From Stenopsyche tienmushanensis (lineage: Eukaryota > Arthropoda > Insecta > Trichoptera > Stenopsychidae), in assembly GCA_008973525.1 (NCBI GenBank), contig WACJ01000551.1, positions 930,001-994,000 of the forward strand: DNA of 64,000 nt, written 5' to 3'. The notes below the pieces were generated by a model. It was given only the letters and a program-made list of their open reading frames with translations. It ran no database searches and was not told where the DNA came from. Positions 11,896 through 24,946 of this stretch are shown here, piece by piece (positions within the stretch are counted from its first letter, which is position 1; each line of letters starts with the position of its first letter). Made by a program: the position numbers and the translations under genes.

Positions 11896-14800
11896 GAGAA
11901 TAAATAAAAATATAATTGATTGGTAAATGAACCCATACTTAACTGCCTGTAAGCTGTTATTAAAGCAGGTTTTTCTAGAAATCTGAATGAAATTTTGTCC
12001 ACAAAATATGCTTTTAAAATGTTGCTTTCATAAATATGCACAAATGAGGCATCGGTCATTTAACAGAAGCTCGACATGAAAGCTCAGCTTTCCAGTGTTT
12101 TATTAGAGTATTAAAATAATAGAGTTTTCAAAGCGTGTAACCGTCGTGGTATACCATTCAAACAAACCACAGCGAATGCATTAGCTCACCGTCTGAGTCG
12201 AACATGGAAATATAATTTCTGTAATTGGGAACGAAAAGAAATAAAATAATGACATAGTCGGGGGGAAATGATTGGTAATGGAAACCCTCGCGATCGCTGC
12301 TCGCACACGAATCCCGCGCCAAAAGGGTCAGATGTGGAAAACGCGTGTTCCAGCGTTTGTATAAAAATGTCGCTCAAATTACACAACAAAGCCCTAAAGC
12401 TTTTATTTATATATGAAAATAATAAAAAACCCAGCATATTCGTAACATTCTTAACAGCGTCCGATTTCGCACGACCTAGTTTATAGGGACGCTTCTCAGA
12501 TATAAGGTCCATGACAGGTTATATAAAAAGAAGTGTCAGACACATTTGCTTTGTATAAAAGCATACACATGTAGAAATACAAGCGAGTTTCCCACATTTC
12601 TATATAAGTATATAAATTTCGCTATACCTTTTTCCGACTCCCGGTTATAATGCGGTAAGATTTATTTTTGCGAAGTAATAACAAAAATTTAATGCCTTTG
12701 TTCTACAACAGCTATTAATTATAGGCGATCCAGAAACGTAATAAGCTCCTTACATTGATCAGATTATGGTTTTGTTGAACGTGTAGAAGTAAACAAGATT
12801 TCGGCATGAGATATTATATAAAGGTAAAAGTATTCCCGTCTCAAATATTTTCAGTGTTTGCTTAAAATTCTTGGAAGATCAATCTGATGCCAGAATCGAA
12901 TTGTATGGCTTTATTTCGGTAAGACACACAAGCAAAATGATAGAAATATGATTAGATTTAGCGAGAAATCTATGTCAGGCGTATAGAGCGAATGATACAG
13001 TTATCGGCACTCAAAAAAATAAAAGCGCCTCACCCGTTACTTTTTTCTTAAGATTTTGACGGATATTGGATTTATTACGAAATTGCAAAAAATTGAATAG
13101 TTTAGAAGCTATATATATATAAGATAATTTATTTATTTATAAATTCTTCAATAACTTCAAATTTGAAATTTCGTATTAATTTCATATTAGTATAAATGTC
13201 CTATATATAAGACGATGGGCATATTTGGGTTAAAAATACAATTAATATTAATGTATATGTCTCTATGTCTATTGAGTTGATAGGTAAAGTAAGTATAAAT
13301 ATAATAAATAATCTGTTAGTTGGTTCTTGAAATCTTGAAAAAGTGCAGACATCAATTAAAATTTTGAAAAAATAATACTCAGATAATTGATAAATTTAGG
13401 CGGGAACATCTATGACTGATTGATTTGTAATGATAATTATATAAATGATGAAGCAATATGATTTAATTTTATGATAATGTTTGTAATGTGTATGTCCAAA
13501 TATTGTCAGGTTCTTAATTTTAATATATATTTTAAGCAAGATCGATTAGTGGTTTCATACGGCAAAACCTAATAAATATTCAGGTTAATTTGTATGAATA
13601 TATTAAGGACGTTAAATGCATAATGCGACTTAAACGTTGGGAGCACGTTTTATGTACAAGCTCATTGCAACGGATTTGTTTACCATCAATCGGAATAAAA
13701 GTCACTTTCACCCCCGAATGGGGCTGAATTTAAGGGTCGTAATGGATGTAAAAAATATCACACAGTTAATTCATTAATCTTTTTTTTTGTAATTAAATTA
13801 TCATGATCGATTATATCCGCCTTCGTGACGGTAGGCCTTATCAAAATATCTGAGATCGAATTGAGTCACTCGGTTTTTTTCAACTATTAGCGTTTTTCCT
13901 ACGTTTTTACAACCACAAAGGCAATAAAAAATAACAAAACCCATTTCGTTTCCAAAAAAATGCGCAAAAATGTATGATTCTCAAACTTTCGACTACCTAA
14001 TAAAATATCGTTTAAGTTGGGTATAATAAAATATGCTTCGGAAAAACTTATTTTTTTGTTGTAATTTTTGGCATATTTTATTGTTTCGGGTATTGATTTA
14101 ATGATATTTTTGTACAAACTTTGTTATAAAATCTGAAAATATTGTCAGTGGCTTTAAAATCGAAAGATATTGTCTCAACAGGATAATATATGCGTAGAGC
14201 ATAGATTGAGAGATACCCTTCCAGGGAGATTCCAGAGTTTATGCCTCAACTGGCAACTTATACAGGTTCTGCAACTTTGCTATAGTTGAACCTAAACTAC
14301 ACGCCTGTGTTTCATATCTGATTACAACGAAAAAAAAAACATGCAACATTACGTGCAGCTCGTGAACAGCCTTTAAAACACAGAGGTTCACAACATTATT
14401 TCAACAAATCGCAATAAAAATAAAAATACAATTAGTCGCCCTTTATCAGTTGCCTATATAATAAATTCATAATGCGAATGACCATAGAATCGACCTCATT
14501 TTTGCCCAGAAGATCATATCAGGGCATATTGAAGTGTGCCACTTTAATAAGGGAATGTTTCCTTTAAATGAGCTTACTTTCGTTATGAATACAAATACTG
14601 AAATAAGGAATCAGCATATTGCAAAAATTAGAGCATAGACTTTTAGTTTCATTATAATAATTTACATTAATCCTTCAAAAGTTAAATTGTTCTTTTTTGC
14701 AAAAATGGGCATTTGAATAAAGTGCTTAAAAGTTCATGCAAAATGTGAAGTCCAGGAAATTCGCTAAGGATAAAGCCATCTTTAAATTGAATTCTTAATA

Positions 14801-16315
14801 TTGTTATAACAGTAATTTAAATAACCGTAGCTCTTCGAATTTATATATTTTAAATTCGGAAAAATAACATCAAATCACACGTATGATTTGTATAAGATCT
14901 AAATTTTGGTGAAAGAATTTTTACAAGTACTTTCACAAAGAATAGATAAAAATGATCAAAATTTATAAGAGTTTGAATTTTCGGCAAAATAAGAAAAAAA
15001 ATTGTAATCATATCAATAAACTCATAACCATAAAACCGAGTATGCTTGTATGGTTACATAAATTCTTCCAATTTAATTATGTCCTACAATAGGGATATTG
15101 ATTAGGAATTTAAGTAGTTTTATAAGGTTATGAAAAGACAACGTTCGACGTATTATAACTTTTTTTGGGAATTCATTTTAAATAATATAGGCAGATCATA
15201 CAAAGATAAATGAGATTATAAAGATGAAATATTTAAGATGATGATGATTTTATTAATAAAACTGTTTTATGACTATTTGTGAAATTTATATTTTTCATAC
15301 GAGAATTGAATTTAAAGTCGCTTCACATAACAAAGCAATGGATCGTGCAAACTTTCGAATTGAAGTCAGTTATGAGACATGAACTATTTTATTATATATT
15401 TTGGCATGTAACGTGTCAATAAAGTTTGAAATATGCATTCAGTGGCATTTATAGTTTTCAAAGAAGTAAAACTCACATAAATATAAATAAAACCTTGTTG
15501 TTTTCTTTCCATACATCAATTATGGAGAAAATATTTATTTTTCAAATATATAATTTTATATTAGATAGAATTATTTCAATATGCATTTATAATAGTTTGA
15601 GAAGCTTTGTTCGGATGATGCAATAAGTAATTGCAGCAACAGGGCGCGGTTGGCGCCAAACAATCGTTTTGCATAAACAATACGTGGAAAATCAAACAGG
15701 CGCCATCTAAATAGATCAAACCCCTTGCCGGTCTGCCATTTAACTTCTCCAATTTTTATCTTGAAATCCAATGCTTCATATTCAAATGATGGTGTAAATT
15801 CATCAGAAAATCGATGAAAAATATACGGCCAAAACGGTTGACAGTTTTAACCAACATCGTCCTTTATTACAAAGTAAAATATTTACAATGGTGCAATTAC
15901 CAACATTAGCTGCCATAAAATTTATTTTAATCGAGGACCGTCAACAATGTTATAAAGCCAACCTAATTTGAGCTATTAATGGCAATATAACGATACCGGA
16001 ATTTTACCGACCGACGAGGGTCGTGACACGACAATGTTCCAATAATATCTTAATACGGACGTCATGTAGAATACTTTAAGTATGTGAATAAATTGTTTGG
16101 GGGATGATTTTCATATCTGCAAAAACGGGGATCTACAATGATGATGTACTCGTAATGACGTTAGAGGGTTAATCCCAATTCCCAATAGGATTGTTTGTCC
16201 CGTGTGCAAACACATCGAAGAGACGAAGAATCTTCTTCCAATTCATTATGAGAGATCAACGGACGCATATTAGAACCCATAGAAAATGAATATCGATAAT
16301 CAATACTAGCGTGCT
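11896..16315. other. no gene recognised
   Basis: A+T-rich with one G+C-richer block at about 12180-12520, where frames on both strands overlap (12186-12512 minus, 12268-12486 plus), and a short one at about 13680-13750. No transposase motif or splice-like structure was recognised. Confidence 0.5.
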
Positions 16316-16880
16316 GTGTTATATATTTTATTCTCGTGCTGTGGCAAATCTGCCAAATCCGCAGCAATAAAAAATAATAGTGTACATAGTGAACATACTA
16401 TTAGGGTAAGGACTGCCCATAAATTATTTAAAAAAATTAGAGTTGGAGAAAGCAGCATTTATGATGAAACCCGTTTAGGACGTCCTGTTAATTTTGATAA
16501 CGACGTTCTTAAAAATCTTGTGGAGTCAGAGCCATAATTAACAGTGGATCAGATTGCAGAAAGGATGGATTCATCTCATGGAACAGTTTTTCAACAGGAA
16601 AAGTGTCTTTACATCCTAAAAATAAACTTTTAAGTGTTTGGTGGGATATGTATGGTGTAATTTATTGTGTCTCAAGTGATTTTCACTTATTTCGTGCTTT
16701 ACACCATTTTTTACTAGGGAAAAAGCTAAATTCTAAACAGAATGTACAAAATGGACTTTCAAGTTTTTTTTTGACTTAAAACCAGTGTCTTTCTACAGCA
16801 ATGGAATTAAAAAACTACTTGTGAGATGGTGAGAAACTGTAGATGGTGGATTGAATATTAAATTGTGTTTTATTATTATT
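16316..16880 (+). pseudogene. mariner transposase pseudogene with the catalytic middle deleted
   Basis: Frame 16316-16537 carries the mariner DNA-binding region: RTAHKLFKKI, GESSIYDETRLGRP, then after one stop LTVDQIAERMDSSHGTV. From about 16590 the text jumps to LLSVWWDMYGVIY, and then directly to SDFHLFRALHHFLLGKKLNS, NVQNGLSSFF and a GIKKLLVRW-like tail near 16805. The TGDEKW block and the DNARPH block are therefore missing through two internal deletions, while the third-acid block (SDFHLF) survives. Terminal repeats were not found. Same style of decay as the element at 36848-37582. Confidence 0.7.
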
Positions 16881-17459
16881 TACAATTTTCTCAAAAATAC
16901 GCACAAACTGATTGATTTTGTTGCATTTAATGTTTTAAACTTACTTTTAGGTGTTCGTATTTGGGTATGACTATGGCAACGTAAAGACCAAATTAATAAC
17001 ACACAAGAAAAAAAACCAAAACTATTCATTTGAGATAGAATTTGTCTTTTGATGAATTCATCATAAATCATGAGAAAAGAAGAGTAAATATATCTTAGAC
17101 GTATTCTTTTATCGTTATAATGAAATCCATGAGCTCCCTAACAACATTCTTGATTTGAATTAGATATTTATTGATAAAATATACAAATAAACAAGCGAAA
17201 TTCATGGTGTCTAAAAATAGAATGCTTGATAATTATATATTTTGTTCCCATGTCTGATATATATATAATATATGTACCTATACAAATATTTAATGAATTA
17301 GTTTCTAGATTTCCATATATTAGATTCGTATATTAGTTATTAGGAATGATAGAAATAATGAAATTTATTTTATTTTGTTGGTTTTATTATAAATATGAAC
17401 AAACATACAAACATTATATAACATACTATACTTATATTATTTGAGAAAGTGCAAAAAAT
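16881..17459. other. no gene recognised
   Basis: A+T-rich with no identifiable element. TCTAATATATGG-like text on the minus strand near 17325 could be a further decayed Helitron-like unit, but too little remains. Confidence 0.4.
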
Positions 17460-17665
17460 AAGTTGGCAAAGTTTTATCGCAATCTAATGAACGATATGGC
17501 AGCGCATTAAATACGAACAAACAAACACTATTTTTTATATATTAGACTATGCTTTATACTCGCCAAATTTTTAGTAAAAAGTGGACGAAGTTTTATTGCA
17601 ATCCGATCAGCGGTATGGCAGCGCATTTCGAACGAACAAAACCCAATTCATTTTTATATATCAGA
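17460..17665 (-). mobile_element. Helitron-like 5' terminal units, tandem pair
   Basis: On the minus strand one unit starts at 17665 (TCTGATATATAAAAATGAAT) and a second at 17544 (TCTAATATATAAAAAATAGT). Both continue with GTTCG-A-TT-AATGCGCTGCCATA and GATTGC-ATAAAACTT-G. The 121-base spacing matches the 118-base spacing at 5297-5440, so the same unit is duplicated at two loci in opposite orientation. No protein or 3' end is visible. Confidence 0.5.
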
Positions 17666-18039
17666 AAAGATGGAAAAATGACCAACATATTAATATTTGA
17701 ACAATTTATTGGATTAACTAATTTTCATTTTTAATAATGTATATTTTAATAATATATTTGGAATTAATTCGTAGATTTTTTTCGCAAGTCAATTAAATTG
17801 GCTTAATTTCCCACCAATTTACAATTAAAAACTGCGTAAATGAAGAAATGTTGTTATATTAATTTTATTATTTATATTTACATTCATTTTTAAATGTAGT
17901 TGAATTCTTCCAGTATTTTCCAGTATTGTAGTATTGGGTCGTCCATATTGTATTTTTTTTTAAATAAACAGTTTTATTGAAGGAACTGAATTGCATGGTG
18001 AGAAAGTCAATATAAGAACTGGCAACATGATCTAAGTGT

Positions 18040-18610
18040 TTACTCTAAATCGTTTCATGGATCAAATCCATAGCGATTTCAGACTTTCTGCTTATCCAAG
18101 AAGCAAATGCCAGGATGTGTCATCAGCAGAGATAGCTGGGACGTGTGTCGACTTTGTGGCATAACAAAATATACGTCCGACGGGCTACATTGTTCCAGAG
18201 CCCGAAGTCAAGAAATAATAAAATGCAAATAGGGACAATCTAATAAACGAAACTCGAACTGGCGCTGATGGGACCAGAGGCGTAAAAAGGCGAACTTTGG
18301 ACGTGGAACGGCCCAACTTCCGGTCCATAAACGTTACGGGACCGGATGGAGGCAGTCGATCAATCGGCCGACTTCAGCATATATAGCCCCCGACCTACAT
18401 GTACAAAAACTTGGCAGAAACCTTCTCCTCGATATACTCATCAAACTTCCCCGAGAAAGAAATTCAAATCAAGCATTTATTAGCGCACACCCCTGGGATT
18501 ACAGGGCGCGCTATGCCCGAATGAACGAAGCATTCCGTCCGAAGCCGCCCCATGGAAGGGCGCCAATCTTATGCGGACCGAACGATACATACTTCAAAAA
18601 CATTAACATA
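18040..18610. other. G+C-richer non-coding island, candidate regulatory element
   Basis: The base composition changes sharply against the A+T-rich flanks. Both strands have many stops. It contains CCATAAA at 18325-18331 and a dense series of CG-rich words. A conserved non-coding element is possible. It could equally be an unrecognised repeat. Confidence 0.25.
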
Positions 18611-18893
18611 ACTTTTGCTTTGCGTGTCAATAGTGCTAATGAAAAGTTTTTATAATATGACTTCTTGCAAAATTTCGGAATATTTATTTTTTACGACCTT
18701 ATTAAGTCGTATAAAAGTTGTGATTTGTGCAAAAGTAACAATATTTGAAAACGAATTTCGCATCCATATATAAATACATAATCTCAAAAATTAAATCCAT
18801 ATATTTTTTTAAATGTAAAAATATTGTAATTTTCACAATCAGTATTTATATTTGATGATAATCAAGAGTTAATATGGTGAGTTAGATAATGGA

Positions 18894-19170
18894 TTTTTAT
18901 TGTAAAGGTTTGTGTTTAAATCTAGACTGGAAAATTATTTCACAATGCCAATAAATTAGGACTATCAAAAGTATTAATATTTCTGATCGATCATCACGAT
19001 CCAGGCATATCCTCCTTCATGAACTTCTTATTTAAATAATACTATTCTTATTAATCGTATGTGAAAGGAAATGGGAAACAACCCCAAGAAACATTCTTTC
19101 TTTAGAAAAATCTTCCATGAAAATCGTCGATATTTGATAACGAATATGGCACCTTATGTTAATAAGAAGA
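18894..19170 (+). repeat. repeat family R1, copy 3 (internally deleted)
   Basis: Left half: TTGTAAAGGTTTGTGTTTAA, AAATTAGGACTATC, AATATTTCTGATCGATCATC and ACGATCCAGG. Right half: TATGTGAAAGGAAATGGGAA (against the consensus block AAGGCAACGGGAAACCACC), TTCCATGAAAATCGTCGAT, ending ATGGCACCTTATGTTAATAA. The dyad-bearing middle is absent. The mariner at 19201 begins only about 30 bases further on. Confidence 0.6.
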
Positions 19171-19199
19171 CGCCTTTCTATTATTGAAATGTGCAAATA

Positions 19200-20014
19200 T
19201 TAGGTTGTCCTATTAGTTTCTTTCGCAAATGAACTCAGATTAATCATAGCCATGGTTGAAGAAAACCCGTGATACACTGTTCGCGAAATAGCTAACAAGT
19301 TAGAAATTCCACGAACATCGATCCATAATCATCTGACAAAATTGGGCTACATCAATCGTTCAGATGTGTGGTTTCCTCATGAACTGACTGACTCAAATAA
19401 ACTTCAGCGTATTTCAACATGCGATCTTCTTCTCCAACGATATAATAGCCAACCTTTTTTGAAGAGACTGGAGATGAAAGTTGGATACTCTATGAGAATA
19501 TTCATCGTAAATGGTCTCGGACCAAGGGTACATAAGCTTTAACTTTAGCTAAACCTGGCCTACATCCAAAAAAGTTTTGCTATGCATTTGGTGGGACTAG
19601 AAGGAGGTAGTTTATTATGAGCTACTTCAGCAAGGTGAAACGATCAATTCAACAAAATATTGTTTCCAACTAGACAATCTAAAGGATGCAATTGCCAGAA
19701 AACGGCCAGAATTAGCGAACAGACGAGGCGTTGTTTTTCATCACAATATCGCCAGGCCTCATGTGTCTTTGCTCGTCAGAAATAAATTATTATCATTTGA
19801 CTGGGATGTTTTACCTCATCCTCCATACTCTCCGGACATTGCCCCTTCAGATTGTTGTTTATTTCTTTCATTGAAAAATTCTTTACGTGGTAAAAATTTA
19901 AATTCAGAAAATTATATAAAAATGTACCATGATCAATATTTTGCCAACAGACCCGGGAAATTTTGGCAAAAAGGCATTATGAGGCTCCTGGAGAGATGGA
20001 GAAATTTTATTTGA
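19200..20014 (+). pseudogene. mariner transposase pseudogene, full domain order, frameshifted
   Basis: The left terminus at about 19200 reads TTAGGTTGTCCTATTAGTTT, a mariner-type end. The coding remnant starts near ATG 19252 (MVEENP, a stop, then YTVREIANKLEIPRTSIHNH) and continues LTKLGYINRSDVWFPHELT. A single-base shift in a T run near 19455 moves the first catalytic block TGDESWILY (Asp codon 19473-19475, intact) into another frame. Later come HNIARPH, where Asn replaces the second Asp at 19745-19747, and SPDIAPSDCCLF with the third Asp at 19850-19852. The spacing between positions two and three is 34 residues (DD34D type). The tail GIMRLLERW ends at 20014. I found no matching right terminus. 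Inactive. Confidence 0.8.
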
Positions 20015-20749
20015 TCTAAACGATTGAAGATTTATTGCACAAATACAAATATCAAACTTATAGCAACATAAACCTTTCAATCATGTGATAAATCTGTATT
20101 TATACATTTTACTAACTATCTAAAATGACGAAAATTGCGAATATTTTAGCGCATTCTATTAACATGTTATTGAATTTCTTAAGATTTTTTTTACCACTTC
20201 AAACTTGTTTCTTCTTAATTAGTGTTCGTCTGTAAAGTAATCCTAAAAACTTATTGAGTGATGTTTTATGTTTGTCGTTTGCGTTTCCATGCAAACGCTT
20301 AGGTAAAAATTCTCAGATTCTTATGATGATTTTTCCACTCACCATTTAAAAATTCCTATACAAATAATCTTAACCTATTTTAATTTTAAATGAAAGGTAA
20401 TAAAAAACCCCTACAAAAAATATTTATATTTAAAATATAAAATACATAGAGATCCTTAGTGTTTGATGATGAATATAGTGCCTCAAGAAAAAGTACATAT
20501 CCTTGGCGTGTATTATACGTTAATTTTCAAAGGATTCAAATTTATATAGCTTTTAATAATTAAGTAGGCTTGGTTATAAAAAAATCCAGAATAACCAAAA
20601 TATTTTTATTGAAAAATATTGAGCGCGGTTCGACTCCCTTTCTACACAAGGGTGGTATTGAAATCGGGTGAAGATTTATGCAATGCTCAAATACAATGTC
20701 GCATAAATTAATTGAAATGCAATAAATGAATGAATAGACTTTCATTTAT

Positions 20750-21240
20750 ACATGCCTTTGTAATCTTTTCCAACGCCAGATTTGGATGCATCACATCCAA
20801 GTTTGCCATCTGCGAATACGATTGATCCGGCGCCTCACAATCTCCCTAGATTTGTATAAAGTGTGAGGATTGAGTAAGATCTAAGGGATGGGATTCGCAA
20901 ATTCGATTTTTACGCTGAAACAAACGTACCCCATAAACCCGCCATCTTCTCATGTCTATTTTATCGGCGGCAATAAAAGACTGAGCCGAACTTTCGACGA
21001 AGTTTGACGCGAAACACCCTTTCCATCGTCAGACCGAAAGTTCACCACTGTCATGATATCAGCCTCATCTATCATTTTCACATGAAATTGAAGGGTCGAG
21101 ATCAAATTAAAACGCTTTTTTGCGACTGAAAACATTTTGCTTTTTTGCTAAGAGTATATAGGCGATAAAAATTTAACGAGACCAGAGGAAAAAGCTGAGA
21201 AGTTTTATATAGGGCGCGGGCGTCTTTCAAATCCACGGCG
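20750..21240. other. G+C-richer non-coding island, candidate regulatory element
   Basis: A block of mixed-complexity sequence with no sustained frame. It contains CCATAAA at 20931-20937 and CGGCGGCAATAAAAG near 20963, both resembling Caudal/Abd-B type sites. Regulatory function is inferred only. Confidence 0.25.
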
Positions 21241-23849
21241 AAATTTCATCGAAAACACAACATTATGATAAAAATTATATAAAAACAACGCTAAATCGGC
21301 AATAGATTTGGGCTTGAAATAACATTTTTGTGCTTATAGAATTTTAATTAAAAAAAACATAACATATATTATGATAACTTTGGTTAAAACACCAATTTAT
21401 TTTTGGGCTATTTAGAAAATACTATCTTAAAGATTTAAATTTTGTCATGTTGAATTGAGAAAGACTTACGTAAATAAATTAATGTTTACACAAATCTAAT
21501 ACATCTTGCCGCAGTGAAGTCAGGTTACAGCCATAAAATCGGTCCACGTAGTGACCATAAAATCGTACATTTTATCGACACAATTTTCTATGTAAATTTA
21601 AATATAGGTTCACCGACGAAAATACATATACATAGTGTTCATAGTTCTGCAATAATTTGTTTGCGAAACGTATATTTTTAAGGGAGGAAGGAAATGGAGA
21701 GCCAAACGCGAAGACTGCACCGTCAGACCAATGGCCAGATTCTCCTCAGGTATATAAGGAAATCCTATATCGTCACTATGGAAATTTTACATTTTCATGT
21801 AAATAAATACAAAGCCTTTGCCTAGAATGAATATGTTTTAAAAGCAGAAAAATGCTGATCTACGATATAATGCATTTTACGGAAGCTCCATGTACGTATT
21901 TTGAATCATATTTCCATGAAGATATCATAAACAACGTTTTTGTTTGTGTTTTTGCATTATTTGCGCTATGGTTGTTTAAAATTAAAATTGTCATATTACC
22001 ATAAACCACAAGCAATCCTCTGCAATAATTTAATTCAGCATTAAAATTATTTTTAAAATAAATAATCAACCATTTGTATTACCCAAACGCACATATCATA
22101 TATATATCTTTAACCACTTTATGTAGTCTTATAGCACAAAATCACTGTAATAATATACAGCAGAATCTAAAATATTTTTACTCATCGTTCAATATCAAAC
22201 ATTAAGTAATTAAAAGTTTAGATGGACAGACATTTTGAAGTTAATGGATGTGTGAGCCTTATTTGAAAAAGAGGTTCTATAAAAGTAATAAAGACTATGT
22301 AAGTAAATTGAATGGATTATTTAGTCTTTGAAATAACATTTGAGCCCAAATTACTTAAAGGCATTATTTTTTTAAATGAAGGTTCTGTATAACCTTTCGG
22401 CTAACTGAGCTCTATGAAAAAAGGACGAAAATGTTCTCATTTTGCTTTGGTTTGGTTAGTTTAAGTGTTTTAAATGCTGAATAAAATTATATCATTCGTT
22501 TAATATTTATATTTTAATAACTAATAATTTTGTAAGATCGTTTATTATTGTAGAATGCAATACGGCATATTGATTTTTTTCAGGGTACATCGGAATTATG
22601 TTAATGCTAATTCGATATTGTAAATCTCATGACAAAAATATTAATCTACTGCTTAATTTGAGTATTCCTGATATTGTCTCTAAGAACCGATTTAATGCTT
22701 GAATAACGTCTTTTGGGAAGGCTCTGCAAAGGAATGAAAATTTGAGTGCTGCACGAACTATCCTCATATAACAACGGTAGACCATGTGGACTTATTTTTC
22801 TAAATGAAACAGTGGTTTCAACACTTTATTCAGTATTGATGTATCCAAAACTCATTCTTGGGAATAGAAAAATGTTGTTATTTTAATAACTATTTTAGAA
22901 AAGGGTGATTCTTTACTATAAGAATGCATATCATTACACTACAACGATTATCTTTTATTTAGTGATAAATTCCTGATTTAAACTGAAAGATTTTATACCT
23001 TCTTTATCCACACAAAAAAGGCTTTAATATTGGATTTTGCAAAATCTTATATATTGCATTATAGAAATACGGTTTCATTCCTCATGTACATACAAATTTG
23101 TTAATAATAAGCTTGAGAAATTCATTTGAGCAAATAACTAACTGCCATATGATGTGGTCTTTTGATGTGGTATTATGTATATGACCAAATAGCTTTCGGT
23201 TCAAATAAGTCTTTGAAATAGTAAATCTTAAATGATTCTTCTATTTAAGATGCCGTATCTTTTATCTGAAGTAGGCGATCTCTAAAGAAAACTTTCTAAG
23301 GACAAGATTTTTCATATGGTGATTTTTTATTTGTCTTCCACATATCTTAAAGTTGAGATGGTATTATTTGAACAGGAATTTTAAAAAGAAAAGAATCTAT
23401 GATTAAGTAGTAAACTTATCATTATTTGTCTTTTTCATATCCAGGAAATCAAGAAAAATTTGGATCGAGATTTTCCCCAAATTTATTGTTATGGTGAAAT
23501 TCTTTTTCATAATTTGGATTTGAACTTGAACCCATATAATATGTTATGAGTCACTTGATTGATTATTGTTTAGTTATCATTCATGTGATAATTTGTTATC
23601 AATGATTGGGAAATAAGAATTAAATTAAATGATTGTGTATTAACTATATTAGTAATTGTATTAAGTAGTTGATAAATTTGGAGTCCTGAATGTATGTAAG
23701 GGCTGAAAATATACCAAGTTTTTTCAGACAATATATTATTGTTGAAATGAATGCGCAAATAGCCCAAAGGGAAGAATTCTATATGGGGCATTTTAATATG
23801 GTTTGTGTAAGTTAAAAATATATCCTCCAGAAGAGAGGGTTAAATGTTG

Positions 23850-24380
23850 CCGCCATAAATTTGGCCCGTGCGCGCTTTGGCCCGCTCTAAATTAACATAA
23901 TTCGGGACAAGGGAAGAAAACAAAAGCACGGGGTGGTTCCCGGCGACGGTCACAGTGATTATTTTGTCCATTTCCTGGATTGGGTGCGAAATGATTTTCG
24001 GCGAATATTATTCATATCGGACCGTCAGCTTAATGGTAGGTGTTTTATCAGCGATCGGTCCTGGCGCGGGAGCGGGTCTCGGGTCCGGATGCCGGGGGCC
24101 CCGGGTTTTATGGGCCAATCTTAAAAATGTATTTCACATTCATGAATATCTGAAGCATAACGGGACGGCGGAGAATCGTAAATTACTCCGGCTTCCTGAT
24201 ATTGTTCACTTCCTTCGATCTATCTTCCCCACTTTCGCGCACTATCCGAGTGAATTTCTTTTATTCATGCTTCCGGCTCTAATGCCCTATCGCAGTTTTC
24301 GCGCTTCGGATACTAAAACTGTTTATTTCTTCTGGAGGCGCGCAATCGATACTACATTAACATATTTTGAATAAGTGAAT
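23850..24380. other. CpG-containing island with a 139-codon open frame
   Basis: Strongly G+C-rich around 24050-24115. It carries CCATAAA at 23853-23859 and its reverse complement at 24107-24113. The open frame 23955-24374 on the plus strand lacks recognisable domains, and a second plus frame (23933-24124) overlaps it, which argues for open-by-composition rather than coding. A regulatory element or a first exon of an unknown gene are both possible. Confidence 0.25.
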
Positions 24381-24946
24381 GCCAGAAATGGCACCGACCC
24401 TCGAATAAATTCCCTATTCCTATTCCTATTGACCGTACATTATTTTTCATATGTTCCAAAATACCATCATCAAACAAGTACTCCGTCAAAAAAGAAACAC
24501 AAAGAACCGACATATGCCTCAAAATGCCAAAACATTTCTAAGGCGAAAAAATCACAAAGGTAAAAAGCTCAATATCGATCATGGAATGTCTAGACCGAGT
24601 ACTTAAATACTCGTTGAAATACATATTGTAAAAAGTTTTGCGGTATTTGCAAGCTGTTCCATAAAGGCTTTAAAAATTAAGAAAACATTTTTGAGCCCAA
24701 AATAAATTCCAACGTTAAAAAGTAACGATCAGAGTGATTTATTTTTAAGCAGTAATCGACACATAGCATGATAGCTTATGGCCATATTACAACCCCTTTT
24801 TTGTCACATTTATTCAAGCACATTCAAATATATATATATATTTTTAAATCTAACGATCTATTTACCGAATATCATAATAACAAACATACTTAAGAAAAAA
24901 ACAACGCTATGAAAATAATTTAAAAATGAAAATGGATAGCCAATAC

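Larger units (their letters stand above)
20015..24946. other. no gene recognised; several G+C-richer islands
   Basis: A+T-rich background. Islands at about 20750-21240, 21490-21770 and 23850-24380 are described separately where notable. At 21531 and 21555 the phrase CCATAAAATCG occurs twice in 35 bases. GGTTCGACTCC near 20627 looks like a tRNA T-arm but has no cloverleaf around it. Confidence 0.5.

Noticed and set aside
20560..20745. GGTTCGACTCC near 20627, identical to a tRNA T-arm / box B consensus
   Set aside because: No matching acceptor stem, anticodon arm or good box A around it, so neither a tRNA nor a clear tRNA-derived SINE.
22590..22900. Possible mariner linker on the plus strand: LGRLCKGMKI, a stop, then VLHELS near 22715-22770
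   Set aside because: Only one motif with an extra residue. The surrounding frames do not continue the mariner order convincingly.
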